This document shows, one piece after another, positions 1 to 12,936 of a stretch of DNA of 64,000 nt. The stretch's first letter is position 1; each line of letters opens with the position of its first letter. A program made the translations under genes and the position numbers. Below the pieces are notes generated by a model. It worked only from the letters and a program-made list of their open reading frames with translations, was not told the origin of the DNA and searched no databases. Source of the DNA: Massilia violaceinigra (GTDB taxonomy: Bacteria; Pseudomonadota; Gammaproteobacteria; Burkholderiales; Burkholderiaceae_D); assembly GCF_002752675.1 (NCBI RefSeq), contig NZ_CP024608.1, positions 5,828,001 to 5,892,000 on the forward strand, given 5' to 3'.

Positions 1-1680
1 ACCTTGGCGATTCCAGCCGCCTTCAAGCAGATGATCGACCTGGGCTTCGGCGCCTCGGCCGGGCCCAAAAGCATCCGCCATGTCGACGCCACTTTCCTCG
101 CCCTGTTCGGCGTGGCGGCGGTATTGGCCGTGGCCACCGCCGCGCGCTTTCTGACCGTATCGTGGCTGGGCGAGCGCGTCACCGCCGACATCCGCAGCGC
201 CGTGTACAAGCACGTGGTCGAGCAGAGTCCCGAATTTTTCGAAACCACCCAGACCGGCGAAGTCCTCTCGCGCATCACCACCGACACCACCCTGATCCAG
301 GCGGTGGTCGGTACCAGCATCTCGATGGCGCTGCGTAACGTGCTGCTGTTCGTGGGCGGCCTGGTGATGCTGTTCGTGACCAGCGTCAAGCTCTCCGCCA
401 TCATCCTCGGGCTGCTGGTGCTGGTGGTGGTGCCGATCGTGCTGTTCGGACGGCGCGTACGCAAGCTCTCGCGCGACTCGCAAGACCGCATCGCCGACGC
501 CTCCGCCATGGCCGGCGAAATCCTCAACGCCATGCCGACGGTGCAAGCCTTCACGCACGAAAAAATCGAATCGGCGCGCTTCGGCAAGTCGGTCGAAGGC
601 GCCTTCCAGACCGCGATGCGGCGCATCCGCGCGCGCGCGCTGCTGACGTTGATCGCCATCGTGCTGGTGTTCGGCACCATCGTTTTCGTTCTGTGGCTGG
701 GCGCCCACGCCGTCCTGCAGGGGACGATGACCGGCGGCGACCTTGGCCAGTTCATCTTGTACGCATCGATCGTGGCCGGCTCGATCGGCGCGCTGTCGGA
801 AGTGATGGGCGAAGCCCAGCGCGCCGCCGGCGCCACCGAACGCCTGCTCGAACTGCTGTCGGTACAATCGTCGATCCAGAACCCGGCCAAACCGGTGGCC
901 CTGCCCGCGCGCACCGCCAGCGGCGCCGCACTGGCCCTGAACGACGTCACCTTCTCGTATCCGTCGCGGCCTGAAACGGCGGCGCTGGGGCACCTGACGC
1001 TGTCGATCGCGCCAGGCGAAACGGTGGCCGTGGTCGGCCCGTCGGGTGCTGGCAAGACCACCCTGTTCCAGCTGTTCCTGCGCTTTTACGACCCGCAAAG
1101 CGGCACCATCACGCTCGACGGCGTCGACATCAAGCGGCTCGACCTGCACACCCTGCGCGACGCCATCGGCATCGTCCCGCAGGACACGGTGATCTTCTCG
1201 GCCGACGCCATGGAAAACATCCGCTACGGACGCGCCGGCGCGACTGACGCCGAAGTGATCGCCGCGGCGCGCATGGCGGCCGCGCACGAATTCATCGAAC
1301 GCCTGCCGCAGGGGTACAAATCGTTCCTGGGCGAGCGTGGCGTGCGGCTCTCGGGCGGGCAGCGCCAGCGGATCGCGATTGCACGCGCGCTGCTGAAAAA
1401 CCCGCCGCTGCTGCTGCTCGACGAAGCGACGAGTGCCCTCGACGCCGAATCGGAGCGCCTGGTACAAAGCGCGCTGGAAGCGGCGATGGTCGGACGCACC
1501 ACGGTCATCATTGCGCACCGGCTGGCGACGGTGCAGCGGGCCGACCGCATCATCGTCATGGAAGACGGGCGGATCGTCGAAACCGGCACGCACGCGTCGC
1601 TGGTGGCGCTGGGAGGCATTTACGCCAACCTCGCTGCCCTGCAGTTCCACAACATCCACATCGCCCACGAAGCCGCCTGA
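1..1680 (+). CDS. ABC transporter, fused permease-ATPase (5' end outside window)
   Basis: This is an exporter of the ABCB/MsbA-like class: one chain holds a six-helix membrane domain (about residues 1-300 of the visible part) and a C-terminal ATPase. Visible motifs are Walker A GPSGAGKT near residue 345, the Q-loop in VPQDTV, the signature LSGGQRQR near 449, Walker B LLLLDEA near 469 and the H-loop AHR near 505. The frame is open to the left edge and the family normally has about 40 more N-terminal residues, so the gene is cut by the window. The substrate cannot be read from sequence; lipid or drug export by a homodimer is typical of the family. Confidence 0.93.
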   Translation, partial: TLAIPAAFKQMIDLGFGASAGPKSIRHVDATFLALFGVAAVLAVATAARFLTVSWLGERVTADIRSAVYKHVVEQSPEFFETTQTGEVLSRITTDTTLIQAVVGTSISMALRNVLLFVGGLVMLFVTSVKLSAIILGLLVLVVVPIVLFGRRVRKLSRDSQDRIADASAMAGEILNAMPTVQAFTHEKIESARFGKSVEGAFQTAMRRIRARALLTLIAIVLVFGTIVFVLWLGAHAVLQGTMTGGDLGQFILYASIVAGSIGALSEVMGEAQRAAGATERLLELLSVQSSIQNPAKPVALPARTASGAALALNDVTFSYPSRPETAALGHLTLSIAPGETVAVVGPSGAGKTTLFQLFLRFYDPQSGTITLDGVDIKRLDLHTLRDAIGIVPQDTVIFSADAMENIRYGRAGATDAEVIAAARMAAAHEFIERLPQGYKSFLGERGVRLSGGQRQRIAIARALLKNPPLLLLDEATSALDAESERLVQSALEAAMVGRTTVIIAHRLATVQRADRIIVMEDGRIVETGTHASLVALGGIYANLAALQFHNIHIAHEAA

Positions 1681-1712
1681 TTGCCTAACCGGGTCAGAGC
1701 ACTCCCCCAAAC

Positions 1713-1920
1713 CGGGGTCAGAGCTCTGACTCGAAACTTTTAACACTTTTATTGCCTACAGGTGTCAAAATCCAGTCAGGCAACAATTGGGGCTGCATGA
1801 ACAGGACCTGGCCCGCCCCTGCTTGAGGAATGATGATGATCGGCGTAGCGGCAATAACAGGCTGATTCGCGATTCGCCGGCTGAGATGTAACAATGTTGC
1901 AAGTCAGAGCTCTGACCCCG
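1713..1920. repeat. 208-bp MITE/REPIN-like element with perfect 18-bp terminal inverted repeats
   Basis: CGGGGTCAGAGCTCTGAC at 1713-1730 is repeated in perfect inverted orientation at 1903-1920. Each arm itself contains the palindrome GTCAGAGCTCTGAC. A partial copy (GGGTCAGAGC) lies at about 1691. The interior has no convincing gene. No target duplication is evident. Two inverted palindromic units about 200 bp apart suggest a non-autonomous repeat (MITE or REPIN); the IS4-family element at 49.2-50.6 kb has similar GGTCTGACC ends. Confidence 0.6.
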
Positions 1921-1951
1921 ATTGGGAAATTAGTTGCCGAAGGAGAGTGTT

Positions 1952-3040
1952 TTGACGGATGCCGAGTTGTTTCTACACTGCCATACGGTGCTGCCGGGCC
2001 ATCGGGCGCGTACGCCGGCCGAGACGTTCCGCGCCATGGCCGCGTGGTGCGAGGATAATCATGTCGCCCATGATGTCTACGGCAACGGCGCCCTGATCGA
2101 GCAGTTCGAGGAGAAAATCGCCAGCCTGCTCGGCTTCGAAGCCGCCGTGTTCTGCATCAGCGGGACCATGGCCCAGGTCACCGCGCTGCGCCTGGCCTGC
2201 GAGGACCGCGCCAGCACGCTGGTAGCGCTGCATCCGACATCCCACATCATCATCCACGAAAAATCGAACTACCAGCTGCTCGGCCACTTCCACGCGCTGC
2301 TGGCGGGCGAACGCCATCGGCCCTGGACGGCGGCCGACTTGCGTGCGCTTCCCGATAAACTCGGCGCCGTCGCCATGGAAGTGCCGATGCGCGAAATCGG
2401 CGGCCAGAATCCGACCTGGGAACAGCTCGATGCGATCAAGGCCCATTGCCGCACCCGCAACGCGCACCTGCACATGGATGGCGCCCGCCTGTGGGAGGCG
2501 GCCGCCGGCTACAAGCGCACGCCGCGCGAAATCGCCGCCGGCTTCGATTCGGTCTACGTGTCGCTGTACAAGGGCATCGGCGGCCTGGGTGGCGCCATGC
2601 TGGCCGGCAGCCGCTCGTTCGTCGAGCGCGCGGCCGAGTGGTTCCGGCGCGAAGGCGGCAATGTCATACACCGCTCGCCCTACGTGGTATCGGCCGCAAT
2701 GCAGTTCGATGCGCGCATCGCCGCCATGCCGCACTACTTCCGCCGCACCGAATGGCTGTACGAGGTGCTGCGCGATTATCCGGCCATCCGCGTCAATCCG
2801 GCCCGCCCCCAGGCCAACATGCTGCATCTGCACCTGCCGGTCAGCCGCGAACGCGCCCTCGAGATCCGCAACCGCGTCGCCCGCGACCACCAGGTGTGGC
2901 TGTTCGGCCGCGCCGCACCGGGCGCGCTGGCCGATACCAGCATCGTGGAACTGTACGTGGGCGAGAACCTGGCCGCCTTGCCCGACCAGCGCGTGCGCGA
3001 CAGTATCGAGCTGCTTGCCCGGGGCATGGCCGGCCAGTGA
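1952..3040 (+). CDS. Threonine aldolase family PLP enzyme (beta-eliminating lyase)
   Basis: This is a fold-type I PLP enzyme of the low-specificity threonine aldolase family, which cleaves threonine/allo-threonine to glycine and acetaldehyde. The PLP lysine is expected at K207 in SLYKGIGG. The HMDGARLWEA segment is the conserved PLP-contacting aspartate region. The TTG at 1952 is preferred because GAAGGAGAG (1939-1947) sits at the right distance before it; an upstream in-frame TTG at 1934 would place the ribosome site inside the gene. Length (362 aa) fits the family. The gene runs into thyA with a 25-nt gap. Confidence 0.88.
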   Translation: MTDAELFLHCHTVLPGHRARTPAETFRAMAAWCEDNHVAHDVYGNGALIEQFEEKIASLLGFEAAVFCISGTMAQVTALRLACEDRASTLVALHPTSHIIIHEKSNYQLLGHFHALLAGERHRPWTAADLRALPDKLGAVAMEVPMREIGGQNPTWEQLDAIKAHCRTRNAHLHMDGARLWEAAAGYKRTPREIAAGFDSVYVSLYKGIGGLGGAMLAGSRSFVERAAEWFRREGGNVIHRSPYVVSAAMQFDARIAAMPHYFRRTEWLYEVLRDYPAIRVNPARPQANMLHLHLPVSRERALEIRNRVARDHQVWLFGRAAPGALADTSIVELYVGENLAALPDQRVRDSIELLARGMAGQ

Positions 3041-3065
3041 TCATATATAATCAGGAGTTTTAGCG

Positions 3066-3860
3066 ATGCGCCAATACCTCGACTTCATGCGCCATGTGAA
3101 AGACCATGGCACCGAAAAAACCGACCGCACCGGCACCGGTACGCGCTCCGTCTTCGGCCACCAGATGCGCTTCAACCTGCAGGACGGTTTCCCCCTGGTG
3201 ACGACCAAGAAGGTGCACCTCAAATCCATCATCCATGAGCTGATCTGGTTCCTCGCGGGCTCCACCAACATCGGCTACCTGAAGGACAATGGCGTGAGCA
3301 TCTGGGACGACTGGGCCGACGCCAACGGCGAGCTCGGTCCCATCTACGGTTACCAGTGGCGCAGCTGGCCCACCCCGGGCGGGCAGCATATCGACCAGAT
3401 CACCCAGGTGCTCGACCAGATCAAAAACACGCCCGACTCGCGCCGCATGATCGTCTCGGCCTGGAACGTGGCCGACATTGCGAACATGAAGCTGCCGCCG
3501 TGCCACGCGCTGTTCCAGTTTTATGTCGCCGACGGCAAGCTGTCGTGCCAGCTGTACCAGCGCAGCGCCGATATTTTCCTGGGCGTGCCGTTCAATATCG
3601 CCTCCTACGCGATCCTGACCCACATGATGGCGCAGCAGGCCGGCCTGGAAGTGGGCGATTTCGTGTGGACCGGCGGCGACTGCCACCTGTACTCGAATCA
3701 CCTGGAGCAGGTCGACCTGCAGCTCTCGCGCGAGCCGTTCGCGCTGCCGCGCCTCGTCATCAAGCGCAAGCCGGACTCGCTGTTCGACTACAAGTTCGAG
3801 GACTTCGAGGTGGTCGGCTACGAGTCGCACGCGCATATCAAGGCGCCGGTCGCAGTGTGA
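3066..3860 (+). CDS. thyA: Thymidylate synthase
   Basis: ThyA methylates dUMP to dTMP using 5,10-methylene-tetrahydrofolate. The 264-aa length equals that of E. coli ThyA, and the nucleophilic cysteine in [10 protein letters not shown] falls at residue 146, the same number as in E. coli. The N-terminal [10 protein letters not shown] dUMP-phosphate loop, the central RRMIVSAWN and the C-terminal folate-closing tail (APVAV) are all present. An AGGAG site precedes the ATG. Its partner folA, which recycles the dihydrofolate product, lies 8.3 kb downstream instead of adjacent. Confidence 0.98.
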   Translation: MRQYLDFMRHVKDHGTEKTDRTGTGTRSVFGHQMRFNLQDGFPLVTTKKVHLKSIIHELIWFLAGSTNIGYLKDNGVSIWDDWADANGELGPIYGYQWRSWPTPGGQHIDQITQVLDQIKNTPDSRRMIVSAWNVADIANMKLPPCHALFQFYVADGKLSCQLYQRSADIFLGVPFNIASYAILTHMMAQQAGLEVGDFVWTGGDCHLYSNHLEQVDLQLSREPFALPRLVIKRKPDSLFDYKFEDFEVVGYESHAHIKAPVAV

Positions 3861-3864
3861 ACCG

Positions 3865-3896
3865 GCGCAGCGCCTGCCATTGCGCAGGCGCTGCGC
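3865..3896. terminator. Strong hairpin between convergent thyA and lipoprotein gene
   Basis: A perfect 13-bp stem (GCGCAGCGCCTGC at 3865-3877 with its complement at 3884-3896) closes a 6-nt loop, directly between two convergent genes. There is no U-tract, so it is either a Rho-assisted or bidirectional terminator, or simply an mRNA-end hairpin. Confidence 0.55.
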
Positions 3897-3902
3897 GTTG
3901 TC

Positions 3903-4937
3903 TCAGAAGGCGAAACCGCTGATCACCGCGAGGGAACCGGCGTTGATCGACAGCGGCGCAGCCTGGCCATCCTCACCCAGTTTGCTTGCCCGCTCCACCA
4001 CGTAGGCGGTGCTTCCCATTCCAGCGTAGAGGCGGTCGTGAGCGCGGTCGAATGCCAGTACGCCATCGATCGTCCACCTGGGCAGCGTAATGAGCTTGAC
4101 CCGGCTCGCGGGATCTGGCTTGCTGACGTCGGCAAAGACCGCCAGTCCCCGCATGTTCGATCCCGCATACAGACGGTCGCGATCCTCATCGATCGCCAAG
4201 CCGACGATGTCGCCAGGCAGATTGAAACGGCGGGCGATCGGCAATTCGCCCGACGCCTTATCGATGTTCTCGAATACGTAGACCGGCTGGCCGCTGGCAT
4301 GGGAATGTTTGGTGTACAGCAGCCCCCGTTTGGTATCGATGGCGGACTGCATCGTATCCATCGGCCCGGTAAACGTGCGCGCTGGCGCTACCCGGCCGCT
4401 CAATGTACTCACGCGTTCAAGCACCATGAAACCAGTCGCCCCTCGATTGGTCTCTTTATAACCCACATACATTCGATCATTGGTTTTGTCCAGGATGAGA
4501 CTTTGGACCACATAACTGGCCCCGATCTCCGGTGTGATGTAGCGCTGCGGAGTCATTTTGCCTGACAGCTTGCTGGCGTCGGCAAGTACCCCGATTTGGG
4601 CGCCGGCCTGGTCACCGGCCATGATGTACAGCAGATCCCGCGCAGCGTCGAGCTGGGTCGAATAACCGTAGTAACGCTCGGCCGAAAGAACGTTCGCGCT
4701 CACTGCCGTATTTGCCGCCGCTGGTGCCAGCGTGTCGAATGCGGCAATCACCTGATTGTTGCGGTCGCTGACAAACAAGATATTGGGGCCACGTCCAATA
4801 CGAGCGGTATCGGGCGCGACCGTCACCGGCCCGTTACCGGCGAGCTGGCTGCCGCTGCCGCCACCACCACCGCCACCACCGCATGCGGTCAGCAAGAGAA
4901 CACTCAACAGGATTGAGAAAGAGCGAAAGATTTTCAT
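3903..4937 (-). CDS. Putative lipoprotein with beta-propeller-like repeats
   Basis: A signal peptide ends in a lipobox (LLTAC) followed by a run of eight glycines and a serine/glycine linker, so this should be a lipid-anchored periplasmic or outer-membrane protein. The mature part has repeated blocks of the form D-x-x-x-D-R-x-Y-x-G with short beta strands, typical of a six- to seven-bladed propeller of the NHL/YVTN kind. The ATG at 4937 gives a compact signal peptide; a GTG at 4961 is possible but neither has a clear ribosome site. No catalytic motif is visible, so the function is unknown. Confidence 0.7.
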   Translation of the reverse strand: MKIFRSFSILLSVLLLTACGGGGGGGGSGSQLAGNGPVTVAPDTARIGRGPNILFVSDRNNQVIAAFDTLAPAAANTAVSANVLSAERYYGYSTQLDAARDLLYIMAGDQAGAQIGVLADASKLSGKMTPQRYITPEIGASYVVQSLILDKTNDRMYVGYKETNRGATGFMVLERVSTLSGRVAPARTFTGPMDTMQSAIDTKRGLLYTKHSHASGQPVYVFENIDKASGELPIARRFNLPGDIVGLAIDEDRDRLYAGSNMRGLAVFADVSKPDPASRVKLITLPRWTIDGVLAFDRAHDRLYAGMGSTAYVVERASKLGEDGQAAPLSINAGSLAVISGFAF

Positions 4938-5084
4938 TTTTTGCAAAAAAGTAATAGACACGCGATTGTAAACACGTAATTACTTTTATGCAATATAAAT
5001 GCACAGATTACAACATCGCAGGAGTCGCGATGCCGGCGCGCAGGCTATGACGGCGCCAGCGCCGCCATGGCCCTGCGGGTCCGC

Positions 5085-6827
5085 TCAGAACTCTTCCCAA
5101 TCCGATTCGGCGGCCGTACTGGCGGCGCGCTTTTGCGGGGCCGGCTTGGGCGCAGCGGCTTTCCTCGGGGCCGGTGTGCTCTTGCCCCCCAGGCGCGGTG
5201 CCACGGGGGCGGCCTTGCGCTGCGGCGCGTGGCGCGCTGCCGCCACCGGTGCGCGGCTACCATCGAGCTTGAACACGCTGACCACCTGCGTCAGCGTACC
5301 GGCCTGCTCCTGCAGCAGCCCGGCGGCAGCTGCCGCTTCCTCTACCAGGGCCACGTTTTGCTGGGTGATCGAGTCCATCTGCCCGACCGCTTCGTTGATC
5401 TGGTCGATGCCGGCCGTCTGCTCGGCGCTGGCGGTGGTGATCTCGCCCATGATGTCGGTAACGCGATGGATGCTGGTGACGATTTCCTGCATCGTCAGGC
5501 CGGCCTGGTCGACCAGCTTGGCGCCGCTGTCGACTTTTTCGACCGAGTCGCCAATCAGTTCCTTGATTTCCTTGGCGGCGCCGGCCGAGCGCTGCGCCAG
5601 GTTGCGCACTTCGGACGCCACGACCGCAAAGCCGCGACCCTGTTCGCCCGCGCGCGCCGCTTCCACGGCGGCGTTGAGCGCCAAAATATTGGTCTGGAAC
5701 GCGATGCCGTCGATGACGGCGATGATGTCGACGATTTTCTTCGACGACGCGTTGATCGAGCCCATGGTCTCGACCACCTGCGCCACCACCAGGCCGCCCT
5801 TGGTAGCCACTTCCGACGCCGACAGCGCCAGCACGTTGGCCTGGCGCGCGTTGTCGGCGTTCTGGCGCACGGTGGAAGTCAGTTCTTCCATCGAGGCGGC
5901 GGTCTGCTCCAGCGAACTGGCCTGGGAGCTGGTGCGGTCCGACAGGTCGGTATTACCGGCCGCGATTTCGCTCGATGCGCTGGAAATGGTGTCGGTGCTG
6001 CTGCGCACCTCCGATACGATGTCGGCCAGGTTCGATTTCATCTTGGCCATCGCGCCCAGCAAGGCGCCGATTTCGTTGCGCCCGTGCGAGTCGATATGCC
6101 CGGTCAGGTCGCCGTCGGCAACGCGCACGGCGATCTGCATGGCTTCCTGCAGCGGCGCCGAGATGGCCTTGACCAGGGTCCAGCCAACCGCGACGCCCAG
6201 CACCACGCCGATCACCAGGATGCCCATCATGCCGTAGGCGATGCGCGCAAGGCTGGAGTTGACCATCTCGTCATCGGCCTTGACGCGCTTGTCGGCCAGT
6301 TCCTTGAGCGTGGCCAGTGTGGCGTCGCCGATGCGGTAGCCCGGGTTGATCTTCTTGATCAGGACCGTCTCGGCGTCGTCCCACTTCTCGACCTTGATGA
6401 AGGCGGCCGCCGCGCGCACGTTCTCGATTCCCAGTCCGTCGCTCTTGGCGTACCACTCCTGCGCCAGGCGCTTTTCTTCGGGCGACCTGACGCTGGCGAT
6501 ATACTCTTCCCAGCGCTTGGCGGTGCGTCCGGCAATCGCGTCGATCTGGTCGAAGTGGACCGTCAGCGGGTGGTCGTGCAGCTGCGACCAGCTCAGGACC
6601 GGATTGTGCTGAAGCGCCTGCAGGATCTGGCTGCGGTTGAGTTCCATTTCGAGGCGGATGGACGTCTGCACGGTGGTGTTGCGCTGGTCTTCGACGGTGA
6701 TGTCGCGCACCAGGCCGACCGAATGGCGTCCGCTGTAAATACCCATGGCGCCAATAGCGACCATCAACACGATCAGGAATCCGAGGACTCCGATCACGAG
6801 TGTCCTGATTTTCATGTTATCGAACAT
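5085..6827 (-). CDS. Methyl-accepting chemotaxis protein with CheR/CheB tether
   Basis: The layout is classical: TM1 at about residues 8-29, a periplasmic four-helix-bundle-like sensor to about 190, TM2 at about 195-215, a HAMP linker, and a long cytoplasmic coiled coil whose tip has the conserved hairpin [20 protein letters not shown]. The last five residues, DWEEF, match the tether pentapeptide that recruits CheR and CheB (NWETF in E. coli Tar). AAGGAG lies 6 nt before the ATG and only 18 nt separate it from the end of carB, so it is probably co-transcribed with carAB. The ligand is unknown; pyrimidines are a context-based guess. Confidence 0.93.
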   Translation of the reverse strand: MFDNMKIRTLVIGVLGFLIVLMVAIGAMGIYSGRHSVGLVRDITVEDQRNTTVQTSIRLEMELNRSQILQALQHNPVLSWSQLHDHPLTVHFDQIDAIAGRTAKRWEEYIASVRSPEEKRLAQEWYAKSDGLGIENVRAAAAFIKVEKWDDAETVLIKKINPGYRIGDATLATLKELADKRVKADDEMVNSSLARIAYGMMGILVIGVVLGVAVGWTLVKAISAPLQEAMQIAVRVADGDLTGHIDSHGRNEIGALLGAMAKMKSNLADIVSEVRSSTDTISSASSEIAAGNTDLSDRTSSQASSLEQTAASMEELTSTVRQNADNARQANVLALSASEVATKGGLVVAQVVETMGSINASSKKIVDIIAVIDGIAFQTNILALNAAVEAARAGEQGRGFAVVASEVRNLAQRSAGAAKEIKELIGDSVEKVDSGAKLVDQAGLTMQEIVTSIHRVTDIMGEITTASAEQTAGIDQINEAVGQMDSITQQNVALVEEAAAAAGLLQEQAGTLTQVVSVFKLDGSRAPVAAARHAPQRKAAPVAPRLGGKSTPAPRKAAAPKPAPQKRAASTAAESDWEEF

Positions 6828-6845
6828 GCGTAGCTCCTTGTGTGA

Positions 6846-10674
<3,829 letters not shown>

Positions 10675-10682
<8 letters not shown>

Positions 10683-11832
10683 GGTTACGGCTTTCCATCA
10701 TGGTGACGAATTTGTCGAACAGACCGGCCAGGTCGTGCGGGCCGGGTGAGGCTTCGGGGTGGCCCTGGAAGCAGAAGGCGGGACGATCGGTGCGCTCGAA
10801 TCCCTGCAGCGTGCCGTCGAACAGCGACACGTGGGTGACGCGGCAGTTGGCCGGCAAGGTGGCCGCATCGACCGCGAAGCCGTGGTTCTGGGAGGTGATG
10901 GCGACCTTGCCGGTGGCCAGGTCCTGCACCGGGTGATTGGCGCCGCGGTGGCCGAACTTCATCTTGACCGTGCGCGCGCCCGAGGCGAGCGCCATGATCT
11001 GGTGCCCGAGGCAGATGCCGAAGACCGGCGTGCCGCTGTCGATCAGGGTGCGCGCGGCCTCGATGGCGTAGTCGCAGGCTTGCGGGTCGCCCGGGCCGTT
11101 GGACAGGAAGATCCCATCCGGGGCCAGCGCCAGCGCTTCCTGCGCGCCCGCTTGCGCGGGCAGCACGGTGACGCGGCAGCCGCGCCCGGCCAGCATGCGC
11201 AGGATGTTGTTCTTGACGCCGTAGTCGAAGGCCACCACGTGCAGGTGCGGCGCCGGCGCCGGCGCAAAACCGGCGCCCAGCTGCCATGGGCCTTCAGTCC
11301 ATTCGTAGGCCGTTTGGGTGGAGGCGACCCGCGCCAGGTCCATGCCTTCAAGGCCGGGGAAGGCGCGCGCCAGGGCCAGCGCCTGTCCCGGCTCGCCGCC
11401 GACGACAATGGCGCCGTTCTGCGCGCCCTTCTCGCGCAGCAGGCGGGTAAGCTTGCGGGTATCGATATCGGCAATCGCCACCACGCCCTGCTGCGCGAGA
11501 TAGTCGGACAGGCTCTGGGTCGAGCGGAAATTCGAGGCCAGCAAAGGCAGGTCGCGGATGATCAAGCCGGCCGCCTGCACCCGCGCCGATTCGCCGTCTT
11601 CCGGGTTGATGCCGGTGTTGCCGATGTGGGGATAGGTCAGCGTGACGATCTGGCGCGTGTAGCTCGGGTCGGTCAGGATTTCCTGATATCCCGTCATGGA
11701 GGTGTTAAAAACGATTTCGCCGCTGGTCTGGCCGGCGGCGCCGATGGCGGTGCCTTCGAACAGCGTGCCGTCCTGCAAGGCCAGCGTCGCACGCGGGCGG
11801 GCGCCATTGCTGTTAGTAAGTGGGTGCTTCAT
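10675..11832 (-). CDS. carA: Carbamoyl-phosphate synthase small chain (glutaminase)
   Basis: CarA hydrolyses glutamine and channels ammonia to CarB. The N-terminal CarA-specific domain contains [18 protein letters not shown], and the class I amidotransferase domain has the nucleophile in FGICLGHQ and the His/Glu pair in GHPEASPGP; all are intact. The ATG at 11832 is chosen because GGAG lies 8 nt upstream; the frame stays open further up without a ribosome site. The protein is 385 aa, normal for the family. The ATGCCTAA overlap with carB implies translational coupling. The divergence of the partner CarB hints that this pair may be a second carAB copy. Confidence 0.96.
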
Positions 11833-12202
11833 GTGGTCTCCAGACTGTAGGTCACCCGCAGCCCGGTCCAAGCGACGTTTTCCCTTGCAATCCGATCAGA
11901 AAAAATTGCCATTTCTATCTCTGTTGCGGCGAGTGTTCAAGTACGATACAGCAAACAAAGCAGTTGCCCTACAGAAATTAATGTGTGACGTTTTATCCCA
12001 ACACTTAGTTTCGAGTTTGCCAATTTCCCCTTTGTAATTAAGGATATACGGCAAAACAATAGTGTGAGAGTTTGTTACTTTTCATCCGGAAACTATTCGG
12101 ACGGACGACGGGCGCGAGGCCGCATTCACCGGATCAAGATCGTCCAACCTGCCCGATTTCGATGATAATGGCGACATTCTGATTTCCTTGAAACTAGGCT
12201 GT
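11833..12202. other. AT-rich divergent intergenic region carA/folA
   Basis: This 370-nt gap is clearly richer in A/T than its surroundings and separates the divergent carA and folA genes. Apart from the candidate carA promoter no gene, terminator or known riboswitch fold was recognised. Confidence 0.5.
11912..11940 (-). promoter_or_regulatory. Candidate carA promoter
   Basis: Read on the minus strand, TTGAAC and TAGAAA are separated by 17 nt, about 80 nt upstream of the carA start, inside an AT-rich stretch. It is only a partial match to the sigma-70 consensus and no operator could be identified. Confidence 0.35.
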
Positions 12203-12700
12203 ATGACAACACTCTCACTCATTGTTGCAATGGATGCCGCGCGCGGCATCGGCATCGACAACACCCTGCCCTGGCGCCTGCCGGAAGACCTGGCGCACTT
12301 CAAGCGCCTGACCACCGGGCACCCGATCATCATGGGCCGCAAAACGTTCGACTCGATCGGCCGCCCGCTGCCGAACCGGCGCAACATCGTCATCACCACC
12401 AACCCGGACTGGCGCCAGGAAGGCGTGGAACGCGCCGCCTCGGTGCCGGAGGCGCTGGCCCTGGCGGCAGGTGCCAATGGCGATGCGCCGGCCTTCGTCA
12501 TCGGCGGGGCCCAGATCTATGCGCAGACCATGGCCCTGGCGCAGCACGTAATCGTCACCGAGATCGCGCACAGCTTCGCCTGCGACGCCTTCTTCCCGGC
12601 GCTCGACCCGGACGAGTGGATCGAGACGGCGCGCGAATCGCACCATTCGGCCAGCAACGGCTTCGATTACGCGTTCGTCACCTACACCAAAGCGGGTTGA
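12203..12700 (+). CDS. folA: Dihydrofolate reductase
   Basis: FolA reduces dihydrofolate to tetrahydrofolate with NADPH, regenerating the cofactor consumed by ThyA. The N-terminal LSLIVAMD strand, the M20-type loop GIGIDNTLPWRLPEDLAHF with the active-site acid at D29, the NADPH-binding GHPIIMGRKTFDSIGRPLP and the FVIGGAQIY glycine turn are all visible. The ATG at 12203 gives 165 aa, close to the E. coli protein. An upstream TTG at 12188 only adds five unconserved residues. thyA is 8.3 kb away on the same strand. Confidence 0.96.
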   Translation: MTTLSLIVAMDAARGIGIDNTLPWRLPEDLAHFKRLTTGHPIIMGRKTFDSIGRPLPNRRNIVITTNPDWRQEGVERAASVPEALALAAGANGDAPAFVIGGAQIYAQTMALAQHVIVTEIAHSFACDAFFPALDPDEWIETARESHHSASNGFDYAFVTYTKAG

Positions 12701-12936
12701 TGTCCCTGCCGGGACGATCTCCCCGCCTCGCCCAGGCAAAGCCCGGCAAGACGAGCATGCGCGCGTGCGCATGTTGTGCGACACTAGCGCCCGCATGTAG
12801 TTAATCTAGCAAAAGTTTTTTCACCGGATTGCCGCCATTTCTGCGAAAATCCGCTTCTTATTTTTTATCGGTGCCGCGAGCGGCGTCCCGCAACAGGCGC
12901 GGACTTCCCTCGCGGCGCTTCGCTTTGGAGCTGTCC

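Noticed and set aside
1681..1951. Small gene between the ABC exporter and threonine aldolase
   Set aside because: Short frames there lie in the inverted-repeat element and lack ribosome sites.
3041..3065. TATAAT just before thyA as a promoter
   Set aside because: TATAAT at 3046-3051 has no -35 partner and would leave almost no leader before the ribosome site.
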